Part shown: piece after piece, positions 46,961 to 56,451 of the stretch
How the letters are laid out: each line of letters starts with the position of its first letter
How positions within the stretch are numbered: the first letter of the stretch is position 1
Source: Candidatus Mycobacterium wuenschmannii
Lineage (GTDB): Bacteria; Actinomycetota; Actinomycetes; Mycobacteriales; Mycobacteriaceae
Reading direction: 5' to 3'
NCBI RefSeq assembly: GCF_030252325.1
Contig: NZ_CP126981.1
Coordinates: 2,542,001-2,606,000, forward strand
Length of the DNA: 64,000 nt
Notes under the pieces: model-generated
What the model saw: only the letters and a program-made list of their open reading frames with translations
What the model was told of the DNA's origin: nothing
Databases searched by the model: none
Program-made: the position numbers and the translations under genes

Positions 46961-48457
46961 ATGGATTTCCGTACCTTTATCGGCACGATTGTCGGAAGCT
47001 GGAAACTCGTCGTCGGCGCGCTACTCGCGTGCCTGGTGGGGGCGGGTTTCCTGACCGCGGTGCAGACCAAGAGTTACCAGTCGTCGGCCACGATTCTGAT
47101 CTCGTTCTCGGGTGCGCAGAACCTGACCGACGTCTACTACGCCACCCAGGCCGCTCAGGACCGGCTGGCCTCCTACGGCCAGGTTGCCGGCGGGCACGCG
47201 GTCGCCGAACGTGCGGTGCGCCAGCTCCACGTCCCGGTCGACCCCGACACCCTGGTCAGCCAGACGCACGTGGCATCGACGCCGAAGTCCATGCTGCTGA
47301 ACCTGACCGTGATGGACACCGACCCGGTCCGGGTCGCCGCGCTCGCCGGCGCGATGGCCGACCAGTTCGCCGCGATGGTGCCGACGCTGGGTGAAGGGCC
47401 GCGTCCCCCGGTGCACCCACGGCTGCCGCGCCCCGACGCCTCGGACACGCCGCGCCCCTCCCCCGACACCCAACTCGATGCGGCGGCGGACATCCCGGCC
47501 CCGCAGTCACCGGCACCGGCGCCGGACGCGGCACGTCAGCCGCTGCCGCTGGCGACGGCGACAGTCGTTGAGCGCCCGGGCATTCCGCAGGTGCCGGTCA
47601 AGCCGGTGCCGTCACGCAACATGGCGATGGGATTGGTGGCCGGCGTGTTGCTCGGGGTCGGTGTCGCGCTGACGCGCAAGGCCACCGACCGCAGCGTCCG
47701 CGACCGCACGAAACTCGAAGAGCTGTCCGGCGTTCCGACGCTCGCCGAACTGCCGGCCCGCCCGAAGATCGCCTCCCGGTTCGGCGCCGACGGCTCCTTC
47801 GACGACGCGGTGCGCGCCTTCCGCACGCGCTTGCTCAAAGTGCTCGAGCCACAGACCCATCGGGTGCTGGTGGCCGCGCCGTTCGGCGGCGAGGGCACCA
47901 CGACGACGGCGCTCAACCTGGCGAGCGCCTTCGCCGAGCTCGGCGAGCGCGCCCTGGTCATCGAGGGCGACATCCGCAAGCCGGCGCTGGCCCGGGTGAT
48001 GGGCGTCAAGTCCGGCATCGGCCTCGCCGACATCCTCGCCGACCGCGACGTCGCCCCGATGGACGCGGTCTCCGCGACATCGGTCGACAAGGTCTTCATG
48101 GTCGCCTCGCGCAACGCCCGCGAGGACGACATTCTGGCCCGCAGCACCCAACTCGCCACTGTGGTGCAGGATCTGGCGACCCGCTTCGACCGGACCATCA
48201 TCGACAGCTCGCCGGTGCTGGCCACCGCCGACGCGGGTCTGCTGGCCGACACCGCGCAGGCCACCGTGCTCGTGGTGCGCGCCGGGCGGACCACCTTCGA
48301 CGAGGTCACCGACGCGCTGCACGTGATGCGTTCGGCGGGGATCAATGTCGTCGGCACCGTGTTGACCGATGCCCGCATGCCGCGCTACACCAAAGCGGCC
48401 GTCCGGGCCTACCACCGCAAGCCGTCCCGAGCGTTGGTCATCAGCGGGTCGGCATGA
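46961..48457 (+). CDS. Wzz/BY-kinase-like polysaccharide co-polymerase, P-loop Lys missing
   Basis: A 498-residue protein. TM1 lies near 14-33, followed by a Wzz-type extracytoplasmic domain, a proline-rich stretch at about 145-215 and TM2 near 222-238. The C-terminal ATPase domain is of CpsD/BY-kinase type: LVAAPFGGEGTTTTALNLASAF replaces the usual GEGKS/T, so the Walker A Lys is Thr at about residue 313. Walker A' (ALVIEGDIRKP, near 331-341) and Walker B (RTIIDSSPV, near 411-419) are kept. The C-terminal Tyr cluster is reduced to a few residues. Controls chain length in Wzy systems. Its stop overlaps the Wzy gene ATG. Confidence 0.88.
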   Translation: MDFRTFIGTIVGSWKLVVGALLACLVGAGFLTAVQTKSYQSSATILISFSGAQNLTDVYYATQAAQDRLASYGQVAGGHAVAERAVRQLHVPVDPDTLVSQTHVASTPKSMLLNLTVMDTDPVRVAALAGAMADQFAAMVPTLGEGPRPPVHPRLPRPDASDTPRPSPDTQLDAAADIPAPQSPAPAPDAARQPLPLATATVVERPGIPQVPVKPVPSRNMAMGLVAGVLLGVGVALTRKATDRSVRDRTKLEELSGVPTLAELPARPKIASRFGADGSFDDAVRAFRTRLLKVLEPQTHRVLVAAPFGGEGTTTTALNLASAFAELGERALVIEGDIRKPALARVMGVKSGIGLADILADRDVAPMDAVSATSVDKVFMVASRNAREDDILARSTQLATVVQDLATRFDRTIIDSSPVLATADAGLLADTAQATVLVVRAGRTTFDEVTDALHVMRSAGINVVGTVLTDARMPRYTKAAVRAYHRKPSRALVISGSA

Positions 48458-49953
48458 TCCTGTATGTCCGGGACAGCCGCGAACGGAGGGTGATCGACAC
48501 CGCCACGGTGGCGGCATTCCTGTTCGGCTGCTTCGTCTTCGGCATCCTCGCGGTGCGCACCACGGTCTACGGCCTGCTCCTGATCGGCGCGCTGTTCTGC
48601 CTGGTCCTGTACTGGGTCAAGCCACAGATCATGGTCAGCGTCGCGCTCTTCCTGTCCTTCGCGGCACTGCCCGAGGGGTTGCATATCGGCAAGGTCTTCG
48701 GCCCGATTCCGGTGTACGCGTACCACGTGGCGCTGATCCTCGCGCTCTGCTATCTGATTCCCATTGTCCGCCCGAAACTTTCGATGTTCCGCCTGCCGGC
48801 GATGTTTCTGTTGACGATCGTCTTCTTCACCGAGGTAGGCCTGGCCGCCGACAATGCCACCGACCGCGTCGTCCACGAGGCGATGTACATGGTGGAGCTG
48901 GTCGTCGGGTTGGTGCTCGCGTTGCTGATCGTCTACGCCGACTACATCAAGGGAACGATCTACGCCGTCGCGGCGACGCTGTGGTTCTCGGCGGGCATGG
49001 TGATCGCCGGATCGTTCCACAGCATTCAGCTTGCGGGTCGTTCGGAGAGCATGGCGGACATGGCGGGCGCCGTCGACACCAACCGGATCATCACCACCGC
49101 GGAGACGCCCGCGATCGCCGCGCTGACCACATTGGTCGCCCTGCACATCCTGGGCCGCGGGCGCACCGCGGCGTGGTTCGTGTTCTTCCCGCCGGCGCTG
49201 ATCATCACCGCGCTGACCTTCGCCCGCAGCACGCTGCTCGCCATCGGCGTGGCCGCGCTGGTCGCAATCCTCACCAACATGGGCTGGCCGACCCTGCGCC
49301 GAACCGGCACGCTGTTGCTCTGGGGCGCAGCGCTATTGGCGATCACGCTGCCGGGCGCCCTGTTCCTGCTGCAGCATTCGCCGGCCGGCGCCTGGCTCAG
49401 CACCCAGATCACCGGCTACAACAACCGGGTGCTCGGTGGGGTGTCGACCGATGCGCTCGCCGTCGACGAATCCACCCTGGACCGGTTGCGGGAGAACGCG
49501 AAGCTCAATCACGCCATTGGCGAGGCACCGGTGTTCGGGCACGGGCTCGGCTACGCGTACCAGATGCCGTTCGGTAACGACCCGAACTGGTTCACCGCCA
49601 CGTTGGGCACCACCTACGCGCACAACTTCTATCTCTGGTGGCTGTGCAAGACCGGGGCGGTCGGGATGTCCGCGTTCGTGTGGTTCGCGCTGACCCCGCT
49701 GATTCGCGGACTGCGTAGCACCTCCAGCCTCGCCAAGGCCAGCGTGGCGGTCAGCCTCGGACTATTGGTGATCTGCAACGTTGCACCGCTTCCCGAAGAG
49801 CCGGCCAGCGCGCTGGTGCTGGGCATGGCGTTGGGCTCGGCACTGGCGTTCGCGAACGCGGACCGCGCAACCAAGCGCGACCAGGCCGCCAACGCGGAAA
49901 CCATTGAACTGCAGCCACTTCCGCAATCCGCCGAGGTTCTCGATGCGGCGTAG
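48454..49953 (+). CDS. Wzy/O-antigen-ligase-like polysaccharide polymerase
   Basis: A 499-residue protein with about 11-12 hydrophobic segments. The Wzy_C signature lies near residues 355-405: GEAPVFGHGLGYAYQMPFG, then TTYAHNFYLWWLCKTGAVG, with the conserved H-N-x-Y/F-L. It polymerises lipid-linked repeat units at the outer face of the membrane, or ligates glycan to an acceptor. The ATG overlaps the co-polymerase stop by four bases, tight coupling typical of a Wzz/Wzy pair. No Wzx flippase is seen in the window. Confidence 0.88.
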   Translation: MILYVRDSRERRVIDTATVAAFLFGCFVFGILAVRTTVYGLLLIGALFCLVLYWVKPQIMVSVALFLSFAALPEGLHIGKVFGPIPVYAYHVALILALCYLIPIVRPKLSMFRLPAMFLLTIVFFTEVGLAADNATDRVVHEAMYMVELVVGLVLALLIVYADYIKGTIYAVAATLWFSAGMVIAGSFHSIQLAGRSESMADMAGAVDTNRIITTAETPAIAALTTLVALHILGRGRTAAWFVFFPPALIITALTFARSTLLAIGVAALVAILTNMGWPTLRRTGTLLLWGAALLAITLPGALFLLQHSPAGAWLSTQITGYNNRVLGGVSTDALAVDESTLDRLRENAKLNHAIGEAPVFGHGLGYAYQMPFGNDPNWFTATLGTTYAHNFYLWWLCKTGAVGMSAFVWFALTPLIRGLRSTSSLAKASVAVSLGLLVICNVAPLPEEPASALVLGMALGSALAFANADRATKRDQAANAETIELQPLPQSAEVLDAA

Positions 49954-51634
49954 TCCACGCAACCTCCTGCTCGTGCTGGCCTGCGCGCTGCTGGCGGTCG
50001 GCGGCTGCGACACACACGATGTCGCGCAACGCGAATCGCTGATCGCCATCGCGTCGCCGAGCATCGCGATCGACACCCAGGAAGTCGTCAATCCGCTTCG
50101 CGGGCAGTACGAGGACCTGCAGCAAACCCTGTTCCCGCAGGGCAACCCCGCGGACAAGCGTTATCCCGCGTGGCCCGCAACCCACGACGCGAGCCTGCGA
50201 CTGTCCTGGCGGCAACTGCAACCGATCGATCCGGCCACCTTGCCCGCTGACGCCGCCGACGAGCAGAAGTACGACTTTCACGTCATCGACGAGGCGCTGA
50301 CGGACGCGGCCAGCCACGGTGCGCGGCTGATGCTTCAGGTCTACTCGTACAACTCGTGCTGCAACGCGCAGTACCCGGACAACACGAATATCGAGATCCC
50401 GGACTGGATTCGGGCGTTTCCGGGCTCCAGCACCAGCTATCCCGGACCCGCCACCGGCTCGCCCAGGATCACCCAGGTGGTCCCGAACTGGAACGACCCG
50501 CACTACCTGGACGGCTTCGAGAAGTTGATCGAAGCGCTGGGGCGCCGCTACGACACCGACGAGCGGCTCTCGGTGTTCGAGTTCTCCGGCTATGGCGACT
50601 TCAGCGAGAACCACATCTCCTACGTGCGCGACACCCTGAAGGCACCCGGCCCGTCGCAAGAAGACAGCATGAAGGAACTCGGCTACTACGCAGTCTTTCG
50701 CGACCAGACCATCACACTCGATTCGATCCGTCGCCTCGTCGCCGCGCACGCCCGGTCCTTCCCGCACACCCAGATGGACGTCACCTCGAACAATCCCGAG
50801 ATCATGCGGGAGCTGTTCGAAGACCCGAACATCACCAAGCGACTGGACTCGCCGGTCGGCATCCGGACCAATGCACTGGGGATGTACTCGCCGATGCCGG
50901 CATGGGCCACCAACCCCTATTCCCAGTACGTCCTGCAGAAGAACCCGTTCATCGACGTGGTGCGCAAGCGGTTCGCGACGGCGCCGGTGATCACCGAGTG
51001 GGCCGACCTGACCGACGGCCGGGCGAAGGACCTGCCGAGCTACTACCAGCAGTCCCTGCGCGACATCGTGAAGTACCACGTGGCGATGACCTCGAGCGTC
51101 AACTTCCCCGACAGCCGGTCGGACAAGGCGATGGACCCGAGCCTGTATCTTCAGTGGGCGCAGGCCAATGTGATTGCGGGCTACCGCTATTCGGTGTCGG
51201 CGCGGGCGGGATCCGAGTCGGTGCGCGACCGGGTTGCGACGATCGCCGCGACGTGGACCAACTACGGCGCCGCCGCCGCGATCGAGAAGTGGACGCCCGG
51301 GTACCGGGTGGTGGACTTCTCCGGCGCGGTCGTCCGCACCATCCCCTCACACGTCGCGCTGAAAGACCTGGTGCACTCCGACGACACCGACAGCTCGCAG
51401 CCGGTTCCCGAATCCACCTCCGAGACGGTCCGTGTCGAACTGGCCGGCCTGCCCCCCGGGCACTACACCGTGCAAGCCGCCGCCGAATGGCGACACCACA
51501 AACCGGGGGCGACGCACGTGGTGAACTACCCGCCGATGCGACTCGCTCGCGACGGCCGGGACGGATCGGGCTGGTATCCGATCGCCACGCTCGACATCCC
51601 GCGCAGCGATCTCAAAGCCGGTTCGGCGCAATGA
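49943..51634 (+). CDS. exported lipoprotein with DUF4832/DUF4874-like domains
   Basis: A 563-residue protein. The signal peptide RRSPRNLLLVLACALLAVGG is followed by Cys, a VGGC lipobox. The body has YNSCCNAQ, a TIM-barrel-like FEFSGYGDFSE segment and VITEWADLTDG, then a C-terminal beta-sandwich (LPPGHYTVQAAAEW), consistent with DUF4874 plus DUF4832, found beside exopolysaccharide genes. Probably a glycan-binding or glycosidase-like outer protein. The open frame begins earlier, but ATG 49943, after GAGG, opens the signal peptide. It overlaps the Wzy gene by 11 bases. Confidence 0.78.
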   Translation: MRRSPRNLLLVLACALLAVGGCDTHDVAQRESLIAIASPSIAIDTQEVVNPLRGQYEDLQQTLFPQGNPADKRYPAWPATHDASLRLSWRQLQPIDPATLPADAADEQKYDFHVIDEALTDAASHGARLMLQVYSYNSCCNAQYPDNTNIEIPDWIRAFPGSSTSYPGPATGSPRITQVVPNWNDPHYLDGFEKLIEALGRRYDTDERLSVFEFSGYGDFSENHISYVRDTLKAPGPSQEDSMKELGYYAVFRDQTITLDSIRRLVAAHARSFPHTQMDVTSNNPEIMRELFEDPNITKRLDSPVGIRTNALGMYSPMPAWATNPYSQYVLQKNPFIDVVRKRFATAPVITEWADLTDGRAKDLPSYYQQSLRDIVKYHVAMTSSVNFPDSRSDKAMDPSLYLQWAQANVIAGYRYSVSARAGSESVRDRVATIAATWTNYGAAAAIEKWTPGYRVVDFSGAVVRTIPSHVALKDLVHSDDTDSSQPVPESTSETVRVELAGLPPGHYTVQAAAEWRHHKPGATHVVNYPPMRLARDGRDGSGWYPIATLDIPRSDLKAGSAQ

Positions 51635-52740
51635 CTCTGCGGGTGCTCGTCGTGGGACCGGCCCCGGCCGGCGCCGCCAGCCGAGGCGGCATGGCGACGG
51701 TGATCGCACTGATGGCCACGCAACCCGATCGCCGGTTCGCCGTCACCACCGTGCCGACCTACGTCGAAGGCACACGGTGGTACCGGTTCGCGACCAGCCT
51801 CTCCGGCATGCTGCGCTCGGCGTGGCTGGTGTCGACCGGCAAGGTCGACGTCCTGCACGTCCATCTGGCGCACGGCGGCAGCGTGATCCGCAAGGCGTTG
51901 CCGCTGGCCGCCGCCCGGTGCGCGGGCGTGCCGTCGGTGATCCACGGCCACAGCTACGACTTCGGCGGTTGGTTCGACCGCCTTCCCGCGGCCGGTCGGG
52001 CGGTGGTTCGACGCCTGCTGGTCGCGGACCGCTGGTTGGTGCTGGGCGACCGGCACGTCTCGGAGTACACCGCCCGGTTGAAGCTTTCCGAGGATCGAAT
52101 CGGCGTACTGCACAACGCGGTTCAGATTCCCGCTCACCCGGTCACCCACGAGGGCGTGGCGTCGGTGCATGCCGTCGCGCTGGGCCGACTCGGTGTCCGC
52201 AAGGGCAGCTACGACCTGATCACCGCGGTCGACCAACTGGACGGCGACGTCCGGAGCCGGTTGCGGGTGACCCTCGCCGGGGACGGCGAGGTGGACGAGG
52301 TGCGCGCGGCGGTCGCCGCCGCGGGCCTCGGCGAGACGATTCATGTCGCCGGTTGGCTGGATGCGCCGGCCCGTGACGAATTGCTGAGCAGCGCTCATCT
52401 TTTCGTGCTGCCCAGCTACGACGAGGGCTTGCCGATGGCGTTGCTGGAGGCGATGGCGCGGGGCCTGGTCCCGGTGACCACTCTGGTCGGCAGCATCGGC
52501 GAGGCCGTCGGCGACGGCGTGAACGGTGTTGTGGTGCAACCCGGTTCGCCCGGTGAGATCGCCGAAGCGCTGTCCGCTCTGGTCCGGAACCAGCCGCAGC
52601 GGGCCGCGCTGGCCGCGGCGGCGCGGCGTAGGGCCAACGACTTCGGGATCGATCGCTGGTACGAGCGGCTCGCCCTGCTGTGGACCGAACTGGCCAGCCC
52701 AGCGCCTCAGGACGCCGCGAACACGAAGTTGTTCACGTAG
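51631..52740 (+). CDS. GT4-family glycosyltransferase
   Basis: A 369-residue GT-B enzyme. LRVLVVGPAPAGAASRGGMATVI is the acceptor-side loop, and AVALGRLGVRKGSYDLI and LFVLPSYDEGLPMALLEAMARGLVPVTT carry the donor-binding EGLPxxLLEAMA motif of GT4 (retaining). ATG 51631 overlaps the lipoprotein stop (ATGA). Cytosolic, membrane-associated. Its 3' end overlaps the convergent FkbM gene by 34 bases. Donor sugar unknown. Confidence 0.92.
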   Translation: MTLRVLVVGPAPAGAASRGGMATVIALMATQPDRRFAVTTVPTYVEGTRWYRFATSLSGMLRSAWLVSTGKVDVLHVHLAHGGSVIRKALPLAAARCAGVPSVIHGHSYDFGGWFDRLPAAGRAVVRRLLVADRWLVLGDRHVSEYTARLKLSEDRIGVLHNAVQIPAHPVTHEGVASVHAVALGRLGVRKGSYDLITAVDQLDGDVRSRLRVTLAGDGEVDEVRAAVAAAGLGETIHVAGWLDAPARDELLSSAHLFVLPSYDEGLPMALLEAMARGLVPVTTLVGSIGEAVGDGVNGVVVQPGSPGEIAEALSALVRNQPQRAALAAAARRRANDFGIDRWYERLALLWTELASPAPQDAANTKLFT

Positions 52741-53495
52741 GTTCCGCGCGTCGCCCAGCCGTCTTTCCAGCTGGCGATGTTGGCCGGATCCTGATGCAGG
52801 GCGGCGTCGAATTCGATTATCGGCAAGCGGTTTCCGGCCACCGTGAAGTGGCCGGCGTAGCCGAGCCCGGACAGGAACTCGGTGATGGCCGCAACGGCAC
52901 CGGCGTGGTGACGCTCTTCGGCCTCGACGACCAGCGTCGGCCGGCAGCGACGCAGCGTACCGGCGGCCCCGCGCAGCACGGCGAGTTCGTGGCCCTCGAC
53001 GTCGATCTTGACCAGCCCGACGTCGCCCAGATCGAGGTCGTCGAGCCGCTTGACCGGCACGTCGATGGTCTGCACCGGGCTGCCGTCGGCATCGGTCAGG
53101 GAGTTGCCGGTGTCGATGGTGCTGCGGCCCGGGTCCAGTTCCAGCACCCGCATCGCCGCGGTACCCGGTGTGTCGGACAGCGCGATCGCCTCGACGCGCA
53201 CCGGCGCGGCCGCCGCGTCGAACATGGCAACGAGGGCACGGGCCTGAGCCGGCCGCGGCTCGAACGCGACCACCGAGCGCGACGACGCCGCCATCGCGAT
53301 GCTGAATTCGCCGACGTCGGCCCCGATGTCGAGCGAGACGCGGTTCGGATCGCACAGCGACTGCACGAGTTGGATCTCGGCGTTTGAGGCGGCAAGCTCG
53401 CGCAGGATGCGGTACTTGCGGCGGTAGAACGGCCGGGGCGCAACGGCTTTGACCAATGGCGCGAGCGAACGTTTGGCCGAGACGGCGACGGGCAT
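52707..53495 (-). CDS. FkbM-family methyltransferase (1)
   Basis: A 262-residue SAM methyltransferase. SLDIGADVGEFSIAMA is motif I, VVAFEPRPAQA motif II, and VGLVKIDVEGHELAVLRGA is the FkbM signature. Such enzymes O-methylate sugars or polyketides. It lies 12 bases downstream of the GT4 gene at 53508-54611 on the same strand, so the two probably act on the same glycan. Confidence 0.93.
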   Translation of the reverse strand: MPVAVSAKRSLAPLVKAVAPRPFYRRKYRILRELAASNAEIQLVQSLCDPNRVSLDIGADVGEFSIAMAASSRSVVAFEPRPAQARALVAMFDAAAAPVRVEAIALSDTPGTAAMRVLELDPGRSTIDTGNSLTDADGSPVQTIDVPVKRLDDLDLGDVGLVKIDVEGHELAVLRGAAGTLRRCRPTLVVEAEERHHAGAVAAITEFLSGLGYAGHFTVAGNRLPIIEFDAALHQDPANIASWKDGWATRGTYVNNFVFAAS

Positions 53496-53507
53496 GTGGT
53501 CTTCCCC

Positions 53508-54611
53508 TTAAACCTGGGCGCGAACGGGTTCCGGCGCCGACGTCGCAACCGTCGACGTCATGACATCGGTCAGCACGTTCAGCAGTCCTTCGGTGCTGTG
53601 ATGGATGGTGAAGTTCTCGTCGTAGTGCCGCGCTGCGGCCGCGCCGTAGCGCGCCGCGGTCCGGGCGCTCGCCAGCGTGTCGAAAGCCGTTGCCAGCCCC
53701 GCGACGTCGTCGACGTCGACGGGCGGGCAGCCCGGCGGCTGGAACTCCGGCAGTGCGCCGGAGGTGGACACGATCGGCATCACGCCCAATTGCATGGACA
53801 GCAGTTGCACGCCGCTCTGCGAGGCGCGCCGGTGCGGCGCCAGCGACGCCTTCGCCGCGGCCAGCGTCCCGACGATGTCGCTGTAGCGATACTTGCCGGA
53901 CATCCAGCGGGCGTGCCGGGGCAGGTCGCGGTTCATCGCCGGTCCGTCGCCGATGAACACCAGATCATCGCCGCGCCAATGCTTCCCGGCGACGTGTCGC
54001 TCCCAGGCCTGCAGCACCACGTCGACGTTCTTGTAGGGGTTGAGCCGGCCGAGCATCACGAAGTCGCGCCGCCCGTCGGCACGAACAAGCGGCGGCACCT
54101 CGTGTGCGTCGAGGTCGCTGCACAGCGGCACCGTCCGCACGTCGGTGCCGGCGACGTCGCGCCGGTCGGCGATCTGGGTGGCGACGTAGTCGCTGAAGGC
54201 CACGGTTGCCGCCGACCCGGCGCCCCAGCGGTCGAACACCGCCAGCTTGTAGGCGGGCTGCTGTTCGTCCGGGTCGTGTGGGCGGTCGTCGTGCACCAGC
54301 TGAACGCGAGGAGCTTTGCCGGCCAACGCGATCCAGCGCGGATCGGTGACCAGCTCGGTAATGACGACGTCGGGTCGATACCGCCGGGCGCGGCGCCACG
54401 CCGCGAGATGCGGCGACCACGTCGCGGCCTTGCGGAACTGCGGATCGAGCACCAGCTCGTAGTCACGGGTATCCGACTTCGGGAAGTACTGGTCGGAGGT
54501 CACGAGCAGGACGTCAATTCCCCGTTCGCGCAACGCCTCCGCCCGCACCCGCGCCAACTGGCGCATTCCGGGCGACAACCACAGCACCCTGAGCGCATTC
54601 GCTGAAGTCAT
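53508..54611 (-). CDS. GT4-like glycosyltransferase (paralogue A)
   Basis: A 367-residue GT-B-like protein. RVLWLSPGMRQLARVRAEALRERG begins the fold, RRDFVMLGRLNPYKNVDVVLQAWERHV is the GT1/4 linker, and SQSGVQLLSMQLGVMPIVSTSGALPEF is the donor region, lacking the classical ExxxxxE. A close paralogue is encoded at 58944-60005, sharing most of these blocks. ATG 54611; the divergent FkbM gene begins 125 bases away, and the spacer is strikingly A/T-rich. Confidence 0.85.
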   Translation of the reverse strand: MTSANALRVLWLSPGMRQLARVRAEALRERGIDVLLVTSDQYFPKSDTRDYELVLDPQFRKAATWSPHLAAWRRARRYRPDVVITELVTDPRWIALAGKAPRVQLVHDDRPHDPDEQQPAYKLAVFDRWGAGSAATVAFSDYVATQIADRRDVAGTDVRTVPLCSDLDAHEVPPLVRADGRRDFVMLGRLNPYKNVDVVLQAWERHVAGKHWRGDDLVFIGDGPAMNRDLPRHARWMSGKYRYSDIVGTLAAAKASLAPHRRASQSGVQLLSMQLGVMPIVSTSGALPEFQPPGCPPVDVDDVAGLATAFDTLASARTAARYGAAAARHYDENFTIHHSTEGLLNVLTDVMTSTVATSAPEPVRAQV

Positions 54612-54735
54612 ATGTCCTCACCCAGACCGGTAACCGACTCGCTCCGCAGTCTACATACTTTTTGAATGATTACCAATCTTTTTATCTACTTCTGGTATCC
54701 TCGTCCGGACGGGCTACCGCGGGAGGGCGCTGAGA

Positions 54736-55608
54736 ATGGTGTCGGTGACAAACCACCGTGCGCTGCGCGATGACGCAGCCAACTGGGCTGCGAGATATGC
54801 AACGGTGCGCAACATCGGCCGGTACCTCGGCCGCCCGGCGATGGCCGCCACCACCGAGGCGCTCTGGCGCCGGCGGCAGGCCCGGGACCTAGCCCTGGCG
54901 TTCGCGGACCGCTGCGCTCCCCGCGGCGCGACGGTCGTCGATGTCGGCGCGAGCTGGGGACTGTTCACGTATCACCTCGCCCACCGGGTGGGGACGTCCG
55001 GCCGGGTCTACAGCTTTGAACCGCATCCGATGAATGCCCCGATGCTGAGCAGGCTGGCGGCCGCGCGACCGCACGTCCACTTCAGCCCGTCGGCGGTGTC
55101 CGACGCCCCCGGCCACGCCCAACTGCAAGTACCCCGCCAGCAGTCCCGGCTGGTGACCGCCCAGGCCAGTCTGTCGCACGGATTCGACGGCCAGGGGGTG
55201 GACGTCGAGACCATCGACGTCGCGACCGTGCGACTCGACGACGCGATCGATGTCGACGTCGACTTCGTCAAGATCGACGTCGAGGGCCACGAGCTGTCGG
55301 TATTGCGCGGTGGCGCATCGCTTTTCCGGCGTAGCGGGCCGTCGATCCTGATCGAGATCGAGCAACGCCATCTCAGCGCGCCGATCGGCGGCGTGTTCGC
55401 CGAACTCGAGGCGCTGGACTACCAGGTGTTCTACGTGACCCCGACGGCGTTGCGGCCCATCGCCGAGTTCGACGTGGAGCGCGACCAGATGTCCATGGTC
55501 CGCTCGGGAGAGTTTCACCCGTTCGCCATGCCGGACGGATACGTCCACGACTTCTGCGCGGTGCGCAGACCGGAGTCGCTGGCCGGCCTGCCGGTTGCCT
55601 GGTCATGA
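54736..55608 (+). CDS. FkbM-family methyltransferase (2)
   Basis: A 290-residue SAM methyltransferase. VVDVGASWGLFTYHLAHRVG is motif I, VYSFEPHPMNAPML motif II, and VDFVKIDVEGHELSVLRGGASL is the FkbM core. GGGAGGG precedes ATG 54736. Its stop overlaps the next methyltransferase start (ATGA). Upstream A/T-rich DNA (54650-54700) probably holds two divergent promoters. Confidence 0.92.
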   Translation: MVSVTNHRALRDDAANWAARYATVRNIGRYLGRPAMAATTEALWRRRQARDLALAFADRCAPRGATVVDVGASWGLFTYHLAHRVGTSGRVYSFEPHPMNAPMLSRLAAARPHVHFSPSAVSDAPGHAQLQVPRQQSRLVTAQASLSHGFDGQGVDVETIDVATVRLDDAIDVDVDFVKIDVEGHELSVLRGGASLFRRSGPSILIEIEQRHLSAPIGGVFAELEALDYQVFYVTPTALRPIAEFDVERDQMSMVRSGEFHPFAMPDGYVHDFCAVRRPESLAGLPVAWS

Positions 55609-56438
55609 CGATCACGCGCGAGGGTCTGCTACCCAACTTCGCGGAGCACGACGAGGACAGCAAGAACCACCTCATCGAATCGCCGATCGTTCCCACCGAC
55701 TACGTCCAGCGCTACCTGAAACATCAACTGCGCGAGCGCGGTATCAATCCTGCGGCACTGCGGGTCCTGGACGTCGGCTGCGGACGCGGCGACACCGTCG
55801 CCTGGCTGTGCGACGCGGGCTTCGACGCGTACGGCACCGACGTCTCGGCCGACTACATCGACCGCGGCCGTGAGTACCTCACCCGCGTCGGCGCCGACCC
55901 CGCGCGGCTGCGGCCGATGAACCCCGATTTCAGCTATCCGTTCGACGACGGCGCGTTCGACGTGGTGCTATCCGACCAGGTTCTCGAACACGTCGCCGAT
56001 CTCGGTGCGTTCGCGGCCGAGGTGGCCCGGGTGTCGGCGCCCGGCGCCGGTGGTCTGCACATCTGGGATGCCAAGTGGCGTCCCATCGAAAGTCACCTGC
56101 GCGCGCCGGTGGTGCACTGGCTGCCCAAGGGGCCGTTGCGCCGTGCCGCGGTCTCCGCGGCGTTGCGTCTCGGCCTGGCGGCACCATATTTCACCGAGTT
56201 CTCCGTGCGCGAGCGCGCCGAGATCTTCGGACGGTTCAGTGAGGACGAGACCTTCTACCGGTCCGTTCGCTCCAGCGTCGCGACCATCGAGCGGCACGGA
56301 TTGCGCTGTGAGGCAAAGGCTTCCTCGCAGCAGAAGATCGGCGATCGTCTGCCGGGTGCCCCGGCGGCTGCCCTGCCGCTGCTCGGCTGGCTCTACCGGC
56401 ACATGTTCAGCGTCTACCTGCAGACGGTCAAATCCTAA
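55605..56438 (+). CDS. class I SAM-dependent methyltransferase
   Basis: A 277-residue methyltransferase. VLDVGCGRGDTVAWLCDAG is motif I, AYGTDVSADYIDRGREYL motif II, and FDVVLSDQVLEHVADL the post-II motif, all canonical. The C-terminal half has PLLGWLYRHMFSVYLQ, an amphipathic end that may associate with membrane. Coupled to the FkbM gene by a four-base overlap, so two methylations of one product are likely. Converges on the CmcI-like gene 13 bases away. Confidence 0.9.
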   Translation: MTITREGLLPNFAEHDEDSKNHLIESPIVPTDYVQRYLKHQLRERGINPAALRVLDVGCGRGDTVAWLCDAGFDAYGTDVSADYIDRGREYLTRVGADPARLRPMNPDFSYPFDDGAFDVVLSDQVLEHVADLGAFAAEVARVSAPGAGGLHIWDAKWRPIESHLRAPVVHWLPKGPLRRAAVSAALRLGLAAPYFTEFSVRERAEIFGRFSEDETFYRSVRSSVATIERHGLRCEAKASSQQKIGDRLPGAPAAALPLLGWLYRHMFSVYLQTVKS

Positions 56439-56451
56439 GTTCTGCAGTCCA

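Noticed and set aside
50356..51630. Long upstream extension of the GT4 frame that ends at 52740
   Set aside because: This part overlaps the lipoprotein gene in another frame and has no similarity to a family; ATG 51631 with an ATGA overlap is the real start.
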